DNA from: Pseudomonadota bacterium
GTDB lineage: Bacteria; Myxococcota; Myxococcia; Myxococcales; Myxococcaceae
Direction: 5' to 3'
NCBI GenBank assembly: GCA_023426545.1
Contig: JAFAAN010000084.1
Location: 1 to 64,000, forward strand
DNA length: 64,000 bases
Made by a program: the position numbers and the translations under genes
The notes under the pieces: model-generated
The model's database searches: none
The model's input: the letters and a program-made list of their open reading frames with translations, nothing else
Told to the model about the DNA's origin: nothing
In this document: piece after piece, positions 50,700 through 59,256 of the stretch
How positions within the stretch are numbered: the first letter of the stretch is position 1
Layout: every line of letters begins with the position of its first letter

Positions 50700-50800
50700 A
50701 CGATGCTCCTTCCGTCCTGGGGCGCGAACCTAGGCCAGCGCGCACCGTGTGCCACGCATTTGCGCGGCGTGTGTTCGGAACCGGGCGCTGGGCGCGGCGC

Positions 50801-52366
50801 TCAGGACTCCCCCTGGGGGCCGGGGGTCGCCAGCGACGCACGGAGCAGGTGCTTCTGGACCTTGCCCAGCGCGTTGCGTGGCAGCGCGTCCATGAAGACG
50901 ACGTGCCGCGGCTTCTTGAAGCTGGCGAGCCGGTCCTTGCACCAGTCCACCAGGGCCCGGGCCTCCGGGGGGGACGCGCCTGTGTGGGGCACCACCACGG
51001 CCACCACCTGCTCCCCCAGGTCCGCGTCCGGCAGGCCCAGCACCGCCACCTCGGCGACGCCGGGGTGCATGGCGAGCACCTCTTCCACCTCGCGCGGGTA
51101 CACGTTGAAGCCGCCGCTGATGATGAGCTCGCGCGCGCGGCCGGTGATGCGCAGGTAGCCGTCCGCGTCGAAGTCCCCGAGGTCCCCCGTGCGGAACCAG
51201 CCGTCGGCGTCGAAGGACTCGGCGGTGGCGTCCTGGCGGCGCCAGTAGCCGGCGAAGACGTGGGGCCCCCGCACCTCGATTTCCCCCGTCTCGCCGCGCG
51301 GCAGGGGCTGGCGGGTGCGCACGTCCACCACGCGCGCCTCCTGGCCCGGGTAGGGGACGCCCACGGTGCCGGGGCGGCGCTCGCCCTCGTAGGGGTTGGT
51401 GGTGTTCATGAGGGTCTCCGTCATCCCGTAGCGCTCCAGGATGCGGGCGCCCAGCTCCGCCTCGATGTCCGCGAACAGCCGGGCGCTGAGGGGCGCCGAG
51501 CCGGACACCCACAGGCGCAGCGCGCGCGGCCTCGCGCCCGAGGCGCGGGACTCCTCCAGCAGGCGGCTGTACATGGTGGGCACGCCGAAGAACATCGTGA
51601 GCGAGGCGTCGCCGCGCAGCGCGGCCAAGGCCTCCGGCGCGTGGAAGCGGCGGCGCAGGTCCACGCTGGCGCCGGTGAACAGCGTGCCGTGCAGGCCCAC
51701 CATGAGGCCGTGCGTATGGAAGAGGGGGAGGGTGAGCAGCAGCCGGTCCGCCGCCGTCCACCGCCACGCCTCGGTGACGGCCCGCACGTTGGCCAGCAGG
51801 TTGCGGTGCAGCAGCATGGCGCCCTTGGAGCGGCCGGTGGTGCCGGAGGTGTAGCCCAGCACCGCCAGGTCCTCCGGCCGTGGCAGCGCGAGGGGCGCGG
51901 CGGCGGCGCCTTCCGCCAGCACCACGTCGAAGGGGACCGCCGGCAGGGCCTCCGGGAGCGCGGGCGGCGGCGGCTCCACCAGGACGAGCCACTGGAGCGA
52001 CGGGAGCTGCGCCCGCAGCGGGGCCAGCTCGGCGGCGCCCACCGCGCCGGTGACGCAGGCGCAGACCTCCGCGTCGGACAGGATGTGCGCCAGCTCCACC
52101 TGCCGGTAGGCGGTGTTGACCAGCACCACCACGCCGCCGGCGTACTGCACGCCCAGGTAGGCCACCGCGAAGCGGGCGCTGTTCTCCAGGAAGAGGGCCA
52201 CCCGCTCGCCCGGCTGGAGCCCCCGCTGCTTCAGGCCGCGGGCGAAGGCCGTGACGTGCGTGGCGAGCTGCCCGTACGTGAAGGACTCCTGCTCGAACGT
52301 CAGCAGGGGCTGTCCGGGGGCCCGGTGTGCGTGGTCCAGGAACACTTCGAGAAGAGAGGCCGGCAT
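50801..52366 (-). CDS. acyl-CoA synthetase (malonyl-CoA-synthetase-like), 521 aa
   Basis: AMP-forming ligase with the P-loop-like motif YTSGTTGRSKGAML, YGMTETLMNTTNPYEGERRPG, the hinge GDLGDFDADGYLRITGR and the catalytic lysine in LPRNALGKVQKH. The overall size and the MTETxMNT motif match malonyl-CoA synthetases (MatB), so malonate or methylmalonate is a probable substrate, with other short or medium acids possible. ATG 52366 chosen; the longer frame to 52480 has a low-complexity start. Confidence 0.85.
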   Translation of the reverse strand: MPASLLEVFLDHAHRAPGQPLLTFEQESFTYGQLATHVTAFARGLKQRGLQPGERVALFLENSARFAVAYLGVQYAGGVVVLVNTAYRQVELAHILSDAEVCACVTGAVGAAELAPLRAQLPSLQWLVLVEPPPPALPEALPAVPFDVVLAEGAAAAPLALPRPEDLAVLGYTSGTTGRSKGAMLLHRNLLANVRAVTEAWRWTAADRLLLTLPLFHTHGLMVGLHGTLFTGASVDLRRRFHAPEALAALRGDASLTMFFGVPTMYSRLLEESRASGARPRALRLWVSGSAPLSARLFADIEAELGARILERYGMTETLMNTTNPYEGERRPGTVGVPYPGQEARVVDVRTRQPLPRGETGEIEVRGPHVFAGYWRRQDATAESFDADGWFRTGDLGDFDADGYLRITGRARELIISGGFNVYPREVEEVLAMHPGVAEVAVLGLPDADLGEQVVAVVVPHTGASPPEARALVDWCKDRLASFKKPRHVVFMDALPRNALGKVQKHLLRASLATPGPQGES

Positions 52367-52549
52367 GGGCGCGAACCTTAGCGCCGCGGGCGCGAGGGGC
52401 CTCCACTCCCTTGCGGGCGCTGTCCGCTTCTGGGACGGCGCTTTTCGCAACCGGGCACGGGGGTGGGAAAGTGGCCTCATATCCTGAGTGATTCAGGGGG
52501 GTTGGGGCACAAGTCCGCCTTGGCACGCGCCTCGCTTTGGACGGACGCC

Positions 52550-53794
52550 GTGGACATCCCCAAAGCCAAGAAGCCACGTCGCAAGCCCTGGATTCTCGCC
52601 ATCGGTGGCGCCTGCGCGCTGCTGGCGGTGACGGTGGGCCTGTCGCGGCTGCGGCCGGCGGCGCCGACGGTGGAGCGGGCCTCGGTGTGGCTCGACACGG
52701 TGAAGCGCGGCCCCATGGTGCGCCAGGTGAAGGGCGCGGGCACGCTGGTGCCCGAGTACATCCGCTGGCTCACCGCGGACACGGCGGGCCGCGTGGAGCG
52801 CATCCACGTGCGCCCCGGCGCCCCGGTGACGGCGGACACGCTGCTGCTGGAGCTGTCGAACCCGGACGTGCAGCTCCAGGCGCTGGAGGCGGAGCGCCAG
52901 CTCGCCAGCGTGGAGGCGGACCTCATCCAGCTGCGCATGGAGCTGGAGACGCAGCGGCTGGCGCAGGAGGCGGCCGTGGCGGCGATGATGAACGAGCGCG
53001 CCGAGGCGGGGCGCCGCGCCGAGGCCAACGAGGCCCTGCGCGAGAAGGAGCTCATCGGGGACCTGGAGGTGCGGCAGACGCGGGAGAAGGCCGTCGAGCT
53101 GAGCCGCCGCCTGACGCTGGAGGAGAAGAAGCTCCACGTCGTGGCCTCCAGCATGAAGGAGCAGCTCGCCGCGCAGCAGGGGCAGGTGGAGCGCTTGAAG
53201 GCGGTGGCCCGCTTCCGCCGCGCGCAGGTGGAGTCCATGAAGGTGCTGGCGGGGGAGGACGGCGTGCTCCAGGACCTGCCCCTGGAGCTGGGCCAGTGGG
53301 TGACGCCGGGCGTGCTGCTGGCGAAGGTCGTCAAGCCGGAGCGGCTGAAGGCGGAGCTGCGCATCGCGGAGACGCAGGCGCGCGACATCCAGCCCGGGCT
53401 GAAGGCGCTGGTGGACACGCGCAACGGCGTGGTGGAGGGACTGGTGGCGCGCGTGGCGCCGGCGGCGAGCCAGGGCACGGTGCGCGTCGAGGTGTCGCTG
53501 CCCGACGAGCTGCCGCGGGGCGCGCGGCCCGACCTGACGGTGGAGGGCACCGTGGAGCTGGAGCGGCTGGGTGACGTGCTGTCGGTGGGCCGCCCGGCTG
53601 GCGCGCAGCCCCACGCCACCATGGCCCTCTTCCGGCTGCTGCCGGGCAGTGACGAGGCGGTGCGGGTGCCGGTGCAGCTCGGCCGGGGCTCGGTGAACGC
53701 CGTGGAGGTGCTCCAGGGCCTCCAGGAGGGTGACCAGGTGGTGCTTTCGGACATGGCCGCGTGGGACGCGGTGGAACGGGTGAGGCTGCGATGA
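52550..53794 (+). CDS. HlyD/MacA-type periplasmic adaptor, 414 aa
   Basis: N-terminal membrane helix (about 14-34), a barrel-sandwich half (GRVERIHVRPGAPVTADTLL), a long coiled hairpin (about 105-225, Glu/Gln/Ala-rich heptads) and the second half (LPLELGQWVTPGVLLAKVV). It links an ABC permease to an outer-membrane channel, but no channel gene is in the window. Start at GTG 52550. A 5-bp palindrome lies upstream near 52483-52497. Its last 20 codons, with the ATG of the next gene, are repeated at 56236-56298. Stop overlaps the permease start by 4 bp. Confidence 0.87.
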   Translation: MDIPKAKKPRRKPWILAIGGACALLAVTVGLSRLRPAAPTVERASVWLDTVKRGPMVRQVKGAGTLVPEYIRWLTADTAGRVERIHVRPGAPVTADTLLLELSNPDVQLQALEAERQLASVEADLIQLRMELETQRLAQEAAVAAMMNERAEAGRRAEANEALREKELIGDLEVRQTREKAVELSRRLTLEEKKLHVVASSMKEQLAAQQGQVERLKAVARFRRAQVESMKVLAGEDGVLQDLPLELGQWVTPGVLLAKVVKPERLKAELRIAETQARDIQPGLKALVDTRNGVVEGLVARVAPAASQGTVRVEVSLPDELPRGARPDLTVEGTVELERLGDVLSVGRPAGAQPHATMALFRLLPGSDEAVRVPVQLGRGSVNAVEVLQGLQEGDQVVLSDMAAWDAVERVRLR

Positions 53795-56235
53795 TGGCGA
53801 CAGGCTCCAGGTGGGTGGACACCCTGCGGCAGGACGTCCGCTACACGCTGCGCTCGCTGAAGAAGAGCCCCGGCTTCGCGCTGGTGGCGGTGCTCGCGCT
53901 GGCGCTGGGCATCGGCGCCAACAGCGCGGTCTTCAGTGTGGTCAACGGGGTGCTCCTCACGACGCCTCCGTTCACCGAGCCCGACCGGCTGGTGCACCTG
54001 AACGGGAACCTCGCGCAGGCGAAGTTGAAGGACATCTCTTTGTCCGTGCCCGAGTACCGGGACCTCCGCGCGCTGCCCCGCGTCTTCGAGTCGGTGGCGG
54101 CGTACCAGCCCTCCAACGTCACGCTGACGGGCGGAGACACCCCGCAGCAGCTCGACGCGGCCGTGGCCACGGCGTCCTTCTTCTCCACGCTGGGCGTGGC
54201 CCCGGCCCTCGGGCGGGGCTTCACCGAGGCGGAGGAGGTGCCGGGCCGCGACCGCGTGGTGGTGCTCACCGACGCGGCGTGGCGCGTGCACTTCGCCCGC
54301 GACCCGGGTGTCCTCGGCCGCGCGCTCCAGCTCAACGGCGAGCCCCACACGGTGGTGGGCGTGCTGCCGCCCGGCGTCGCGTATCCGGCCGGGGTGGAGG
54401 TGTACCTGCCTCTGGCCCCCACGGCGGAGCTGGGCGAGGAGAGCCACCGCGGCGCCCGCTTCCTGGCGGTGCTCGGGCGGCTGAAGCCCGGGGTGTCGCT
54501 GGAGGCGGCGCGGGTGGACCTGTCGCGCGTGGCGCGGGACATGGAAGTGGAGCACCCCTCCCGGTACCGGCAGACGGGCTGGTCCTTCTCGGTGACGCCC
54601 CTGGAGGAGCGGATCGTCGGACGGGTGCAGGGCACGCTGTGGCTGCTGCTGGGCGCGGTGGGCTTCGTGCTGCTGGTGGCGTGCAGCAGCGTGGCCAACC
54701 TGCTGCTGGCCCGCATGGCGGCGCGGGGCCGCGAGGTGTCCATCCGCGCGGCCCTGGGGGCGACCCGGGGCCGGCTGGCGGTCCAGCTCCTCATCGAGAG
54801 CCTGGTGCTGTCGCTGGCGGGCGGCGCGCTGGGGCTGCTGCTGGCGCTCTGGGGCACGGACGCGCTGCTGGCGCTGATGGGCGACGCGCTGCCGCGCGCG
54901 AGCCAGGTGCGGCTGGACGCGCGCCCGCTGCTGTTCACCGCCGGGGTGAGCCTACTGACGGGGCTCCTCTTCGGCCTGGGGCCGGTGTTGCACGGCAGCC
55001 GGGCGGACCTGAGCGCCGCCATGCATGAGGGCGCGCGAGGCACGGAGGGTGGGCGCGCGGGCCGGCTGCGCGCGGGGCTGGTGGTGGGGCAGGTGGCCAT
55101 GGCGCTGGTGCTGCTGGTGGGGGCGGGCCTCTTCATGCGGAGCTTCTTCGCGCTGCGCGCGGTGGACGCGGGCTTCACGGCCGAAGGCGTGCTCACGGGC
55201 CGGCTGGCGCTGCCGGCGACGCGCTACCCAGACGCGGCGCGGAAGGTGGCCTTCCAGCGCGAGCTGCTGGCGCGCCTCCAGGCCCTGCCCGGCGTGGAGT
55301 CGGTGGGGCTCACCACGCTGCTGCCCCTGGGCGGCCGGGCGGACCGCAGCTTCGACATCGAGGGCCGGCCGAGGGCGCCGAACGAGCTGTGGCCCGCGGT
55401 GGAGTTCCGCGCCGTCAGCCCCGGCTACCTGCGCGCGCTGCGCACCCCCCTGCGCGAGGGCCAGCTCCCGGAGGGCGTGGACGGGCCGGAGACGCCGTGG
55501 CGCGTGGTCATCAACAAGACCTTCGCGGACGTCTATTGGCCGAAGGGGGACGCGCTGGGCCAGCGGCTGAAGCTGCACGGCTCGGAGGCGGAGTGGACCA
55601 CGGTGGTGGCCGTCATCGACGACGTGCGCGAGTGGGGCCTGGACCAGCCCTCGCTCCCCGCGGCGTACTACTCGCTGGCGCAGGTCCCCTCCGCGTACAT
55701 GAGGCTCGCGGTCCGGGCGAAGGCCGGGGCCCCGGAGGCGCTGCGCCCCGCCATCGAGGCGGAGCTGCGCGCGGTGGACGCGGACCTGCCGCTGTATAGC
55801 GTGGCGCCGCTGACGGCCATCGTGGACGAGTCCATCGTCTCCCGTCACCTGTCGGCGCTGCTGATGGGGCTGTTCGCGGGCACGGCGCTGCTGCTGGCGG
55901 CGCTGGGGCTGTCCGGCGTCATCGGCTTCTCGGTGGCGCAGCGCACGCGGGAGCTGGGCATCCGCATGGCGCTGGGCGCGTCGCGCACGAGCGTGCTGGC
56001 GCTCGTGCTCCGGCAGGGCCTGCGGCTGACCGGGCTGGGCGTGGCCGTGGGGCTGGCCCTGTCGTTGGGGCTGGCGCGGCTGCTGGGCGCAATGCTGTAC
56101 GGGGTGGCCGCGTATGACGCGTGGACCTTCGCGGGCGTGGCGGCCCTGCTGTGCGCGGTGGCGCTGGTGGCCACGTGGCTGCCAGCGCGCCGGGCCACGC
56201 GCGTGGACCCCATCCTCGCGCTCAAGGCGGAGTAG
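53791..56235 (+). CDS. FtsX/MacB-type ABC permease, 814 aa
   Basis: Eight membrane helices in two FtsX-like sets with a large periplasmic MacB_PCD domain in each half, preceded by a DUF-type N-terminal segment DTLRQDVRYTLRSLKKSPGF seen in duplicated MacB permeases (ADOP type). Lacks its own ATPase; the ATPases are encoded downstream. Likely exports an antibiotic-like peptide, macrolide or envelope stress compound through the adaptor. ATG in a 4-bp overlap with the adaptor gene. The 57 bp after its stop copies the adaptor gene's end. Confidence 0.9.
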   Translation: MMATGSRWVDTLRQDVRYTLRSLKKSPGFALVAVLALALGIGANSAVFSVVNGVLLTTPPFTEPDRLVHLNGNLAQAKLKDISLSVPEYRDLRALPRVFESVAAYQPSNVTLTGGDTPQQLDAAVATASFFSTLGVAPALGRGFTEAEEVPGRDRVVVLTDAAWRVHFARDPGVLGRALQLNGEPHTVVGVLPPGVAYPAGVEVYLPLAPTAELGEESHRGARFLAVLGRLKPGVSLEAARVDLSRVARDMEVEHPSRYRQTGWSFSVTPLEERIVGRVQGTLWLLLGAVGFVLLVACSSVANLLLARMAARGREVSIRAALGATRGRLAVQLLIESLVLSLAGGALGLLLALWGTDALLALMGDALPRASQVRLDARPLLFTAGVSLLTGLLFGLGPVLHGSRADLSAAMHEGARGTEGGRAGRLRAGLVVGQVAMALVLLVGAGLFMRSFFALRAVDAGFTAEGVLTGRLALPATRYPDAARKVAFQRELLARLQALPGVESVGLTTLLPLGGRADRSFDIEGRPRAPNELWPAVEFRAVSPGYLRALRTPLREGQLPEGVDGPETPWRVVINKTFADVYWPKGDALGQRLKLHGSEAEWTTVVAVIDDVREWGLDQPSLPAAYYSLAQVPSAYMRLAVRAKAGAPEALRPAIEAELRAVDADLPLYSVAPLTAIVDESIVSRHLSALLMGLFAGTALLLAALGLSGVIGFSVAQRTRELGIRMALGASRTSVLALVLRQGLRLTGLGVAVGLALSLGLARLLGAMLYGVAAYDAWTFAGVAALLCAVALVATWLPARRATRVDPILALKAE

Positions 56236-56298
56236 CCAGGTGGTGACTTCAGACATGGCCGCGTGGGACGCGGTGGAGCGGGTGAGGCAGCGATGATG
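56236..56298 (+). repeat. 63-bp direct copy of the adaptor gene end
   Basis: Positions 56236-56298 repeat 53734-53796 with five mismatches: the last ~20 codons of the adaptor gene plus the following ATGATG start. Here it forms the intergenic leader and start of the first ATPase gene. Either the permease gene was inserted between adaptor and ATPase with its junction duplicated, or a second adaptor gene was deleted to this stub. Confidence 0.9.
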
Positions 56299-57054
56299 AC
56301 GAACGAGACGAAGACGGCGGCTTCCCCCGAGGACGCGGTGGCGCGGGGCGGCGTGGCCGCGGAGCCGGGGAAGCCGCTCATCCACCTGGACGGGCTGACC
56401 AAGGTCTTCGAGACCGAGGAGGTGGAGACGCACGCGCTCTCCAACATCCACCTCAACGTGCACAAGGGCGAATGGGTGGCGATTGTCGGCCCGTCGGGCT
56501 CCGGCAAGTCCACCCTGCTGGCGGTGCTGGGGCTCCTGGACACGGCCACGCGCGGGGCCTATCTGCTGGACGGCCGCAGCGTGCTGGAGCTGTCCGCGGC
56601 GGACCGGGCGCTGGTGCGCAACCGGCACATCGGCTTCATCTTCCAGAGCTTCAACCTCATCGGCGACCTGACGGTGTTCGAGAACGTGGAGCTGCCGCTG
56701 ACGTACCGGGGCATGCCCGCGGCCGAGCGCAAGCAGCGGGTGGAGCGCGCCCTGGAGAAGGTGGGCATGGCGCACCGCGCGCGGCACATGCCGGGGCAGC
56801 TCTCCGGTGGACAGCAGCAGCGCGTGGCGGTGGCGCGCGCGGTGGCGGGGGATCCGCTCATCCTCCTGGCGGACGAGCCCACGGGCAACCTCGACTCGAA
56901 GAACGGCGAGGCGGTGATGCAGCTCCTGTCCGAGCTGCACAAGGGCGGCGCCACCCTCTGCATGGTGACGCACGACCCGGCGCACGCGCGCGTCGCCACG
57001 CGCACGGTGAGCCTCTTCGACGGCCGCATCGTCCAGGACGAGCAGCGCCGCTGA
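56293..57054 (+). CDS. ABC transporter ATPase (MacB/LolD-type), 253 aa
   Basis: Walker A GPSGSGKST, Q-loop IFQSFNL, signature LSGGQQQRVAVARA, Walker B LLADEPTGNLDS with Glu, and switch His in MVTHDPAHA: all intact. The first ~40 residues are an unusual acidic, low-complexity tail. It starts at the duplicated ATGATG. Drives the permease encoded just upstream. Confidence 0.92.
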   Translation: MMTNETKTAASPEDAVARGGVAAEPGKPLIHLDGLTKVFETEEVETHALSNIHLNVHKGEWVAIVGPSGSGKSTLLAVLGLLDTATRGAYLLDGRSVLELSAADRALVRNRHIGFIFQSFNLIGDLTVFENVELPLTYRGMPAAERKQRVERALEKVGMAHRARHMPGQLSGGQQQRVAVARAVAGDPLILLADEPTGNLDSKNGEAVMQLLSELHKGGATLCMVTHDPAHARVATRTVSLFDGRIVQDEQRR

Positions 57055-57078
57055 GCGGGCGGGTTCTTCGAGGCCTCC

Positions 57079-57756
57079 ATGTCAGCGCCGCTCATCTCCC
57101 TGAGGAACGTCGAGAAGTCCTATCCCCTGGCCGGAGGCCGCGCCTGGGTGCTGCGCCGCATCGACCTGGACATCCAGCCGGGCGAGTTCGTCACGCTCAT
57201 GGGCCCCTCCGGCGCGGGCAAGTCCACGCTGCTGTCCATCCTGGGCATGCTGGACGCGGAGTGGACGGGCGAGTACCTGCTGGACGGGCAGGCCGTTCAC
57301 TCGATGAAGCCCAAGGCGCGCGGCGAGCTTGCCCGGCGCACCATCGGCTTCGTCTTCCAGCAGTACCACCTGCTGGACAACCTGACGGTGGCGGAGAACC
57401 TGGAGGTGCCGCTGTCCTACCGCGACCTCAAGCGGGGCGAGCGCGAGGCACTGGTGGGCGACATGCTGGACCGCTTCCAGCTCGTGGGGAAGAAGGACCT
57501 GTTCCCCTCGCAGCTCTCCGGCGGACAGCAGCAGTTGGTGGGTATCGCCCGGGCGCTCATCGCCCGTCCCAAGGTGCTGCTGGCGGACGAGCCCACCGGC
57601 AACCTCCACTCGAAGCAGGCGAAGCACATCATGGAGGTCTTCCAGCAGCTCAACCAGGAGGGCACCACCCTCATCCAGGTGACGCACTCGGAGGCCAACG
57701 CCGCCTACGGGCACCGCGTCATCCAACTGGAGGATGGCTGGTTGCAGTCCCCCTGA
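57079..57756 (+). CDS. ABC transporter ATPase, divergent MacB/LolD type, 225 aa
   Basis: Walker A GPSGAGKST, Q-loop FVFQQYHL, signature LSGGQQQLVGIARA and Walker B LLADEPTGNLHS. Compared with the upstream ATPase, the Arg after the signature is Leu and the D-loop Asp is His, so it may be less active or pair asymmetrically with it. 24 bp after the first ATPase gene. Two unequal ATPases beside one permease suggest a heterodimeric motor; this is inference. Confidence 0.9.
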   Translation: MSAPLISLRNVEKSYPLAGGRAWVLRRIDLDIQPGEFVTLMGPSGAGKSTLLSILGMLDAEWTGEYLLDGQAVHSMKPKARGELARRTIGFVFQQYHLLDNLTVAENLEVPLSYRDLKRGEREALVGDMLDRFQLVGKKDLFPSQLSGGQQQLVGIARALIARPKVLLADEPTGNLHSKQAKHIMEVFQQLNQEGTTLIQVTHSEANAAYGHRVIQLEDGWLQSP

Positions 57757-57822
57757 GCTCTGGGGCGGGCGCCCCGCCACTCCCATCCGCCCGCCGTCCG
57801 CCGTTTCTGGCACATTGCCGTC

Positions 57823-59256
57823 ATGGGTGTCTCCGTGTCCGAACCCACCTCCCTCCTCTCCGCTCCGCCCGTGGCCGCCGCGCGGCCTCCCTGCGTGCTC
57901 ATCGCCGATGACCAGGCGGACGTCCTGGAGGCGCTACGCCTGCTGCTCAAGCGTGACGGGCTCACCGTCGTCACGGCGCAGTCGCCCGCTGGCGCGCTCG
58001 CCACGCTGGAGGCCGAGGACGTGGACCTGGTCCTGATGGACCTGAACTACGCGCGTGACACCACCTCCGGACAGGAGGGCATCGACCTGCTCGGCCGCAT
58101 CCGCGCGCAGGACACCTCCCTCCCCGTCGTGGTGATGACGGCGTGGGGCAGCGTGGAGGGCGCGGTGGAGGCCATGCGCGCGGGCGCCCGCGACTACGTG
58201 CAGAAGCCCTGGGACAACACGCGCCTGCTGGCGACGCTGCGCACCCAGCTGGAGCTGCGCCGGGCGCTGAAGCGCAGCCACCGGCTGGAGGAGGAGAACC
58301 AGCACCTGCGCCGGGGGCAGGGCGGGCTGCCCGCCATGGTGTCGGAGTCCCGCGCCATGCAGCCGGTGCGGCGGCTCATCGAGCGCGTGGCGCCGTCCGG
58401 CGCCAACGTCCTGGTGACGGGCGAGCACGGCACGGGCAAGGAGGTGGTGGCGCGGCTGCTCCACGCGGCGTCCACGCGCGCGTCGCGGGCCTTCGTCGCG
58501 GTGAACTCCGGCGGGCTGTCCGAGGGCGTCTTCGAGAGCGAGCTGTTCGGCCACGTGAAGGGCGCCTTCACCGACGCCCGGTCGGACCGCATCGGCTGCT
58601 TCGAGCTGGCGGACGGCGGCACGCTCTTCCTGGACGAGATTGGCAACATGCCGCTGTCACAGCAGGCGAAGCTGCTGCGCGTGCTCCAGACGGGCGAGCT
58701 GCACCCGGTGGGCTCGTCGAAGACGCGGCGGGTGGACGTGCGCGTGGTGAGCGCCACCAACGTGGACCTGTCGAAGGCGGTGGCGGAGGGGCGCTTCCGG
58801 GAGGATCTGCTCTACCGCCTCAACACGGTGGAGGTGCAGCTGCCGCCCCTGCGCGAGCGCCGCGAGGACATCCCGCTGCTCGCCGCGCACTTCCTGGCGG
58901 AGCAGGGCCGACGCTACGGCAGGCCCGCCATCCGCCTGTCCCCGGAGGCGCTGGAGGCCCTGCTGGCCTACCCGTGGCCGGGCAACGTGCGCGAGCTGGA
59001 GCACGCGGTGGAGCGCGCGCTGCTGATGGCGTCGGGTGACGAGGTGACGCCGGAGGACCTGCTGCTCAGGCGGGCCAGCCGGGAGGGCATGGCGCGCTTG
59101 GAAGAGATGACGCTGGAGGAGGTGGAGCGCTACCTCATCGAGCGTGGGCTGGCGCGGCACGAGGGCAACGTGAGCGAGGCGGCCAAGGGCCTGGGCCTGT
59201 CCCGCAGCGCGCTGTACCGGAGGCTCCAGTACTACGGCATCAAGGGCGCCCGGTGA
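57823..59256 (+). CDS. NtrC-family sigma-54-dependent response regulator, 477 aa
   Basis: Receiver domain (about 25-145; IADDQ acidic pair, Asp in LMDLNY, Lys in VQKPW), AAA+ domain (about 165-395) with Walker A GEHGTGKE, sigma-54 contact loop GAFTDA and Walker B TLFLDEIG, R finger RLNTVEVQLPPLRERRED, and a C-terminal Fis-type helix-turn-helix (EAAKGLGLSRSALYRRLQ). GAFTDA in place of GAFTGA is a known natural variant. Follows the ABC genes by 66 bp and overlaps the histidine kinase by 4 bp, so it probably regulates this exporter from a sigma-54 promoter. Confidence 0.93.
   Translation: MGVSVSEPTSLLSAPPVAAARPPCVLIADDQADVLEALRLLLKRDGLTVVTAQSPAGALATLEAEDVDLVLMDLNYARDTTSGQEGIDLLGRIRAQDTSLPVVVMTAWGSVEGAVEAMRAGARDYVQKPWDNTRLLATLRTQLELRRALKRSHRLEEENQHLRRGQGGLPAMVSESRAMQPVRRLIERVAPSGANVLVTGEHGTGKEVVARLLHAASTRASRAFVAVNSGGLSEGVFESELFGHVKGAFTDARSDRIGCFELADGGTLFLDEIGNMPLSQQAKLLRVLQTGELHPVGSSKTRRVDVRVVSATNVDLSKAVAEGRFREDLLYRLNTVEVQLPPLRERREDIPLLAAHFLAEQGRRYGRPAIRLSPEALEALLAYPWPGNVRELEHAVERALLMASGDEVTPEDLLLRRASREGMARLEEMTLEEVERYLIERGLARHEGNVSEAAKGLGLSRSALYRRLQYYGIKGAR

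Noticed and set aside
57823..59256. GAFTDA loop as a loss-of-function mutation
   Set aside because: This is a natural variant in many NtrC-family activators and the rest of the AAA+ domain is intact.
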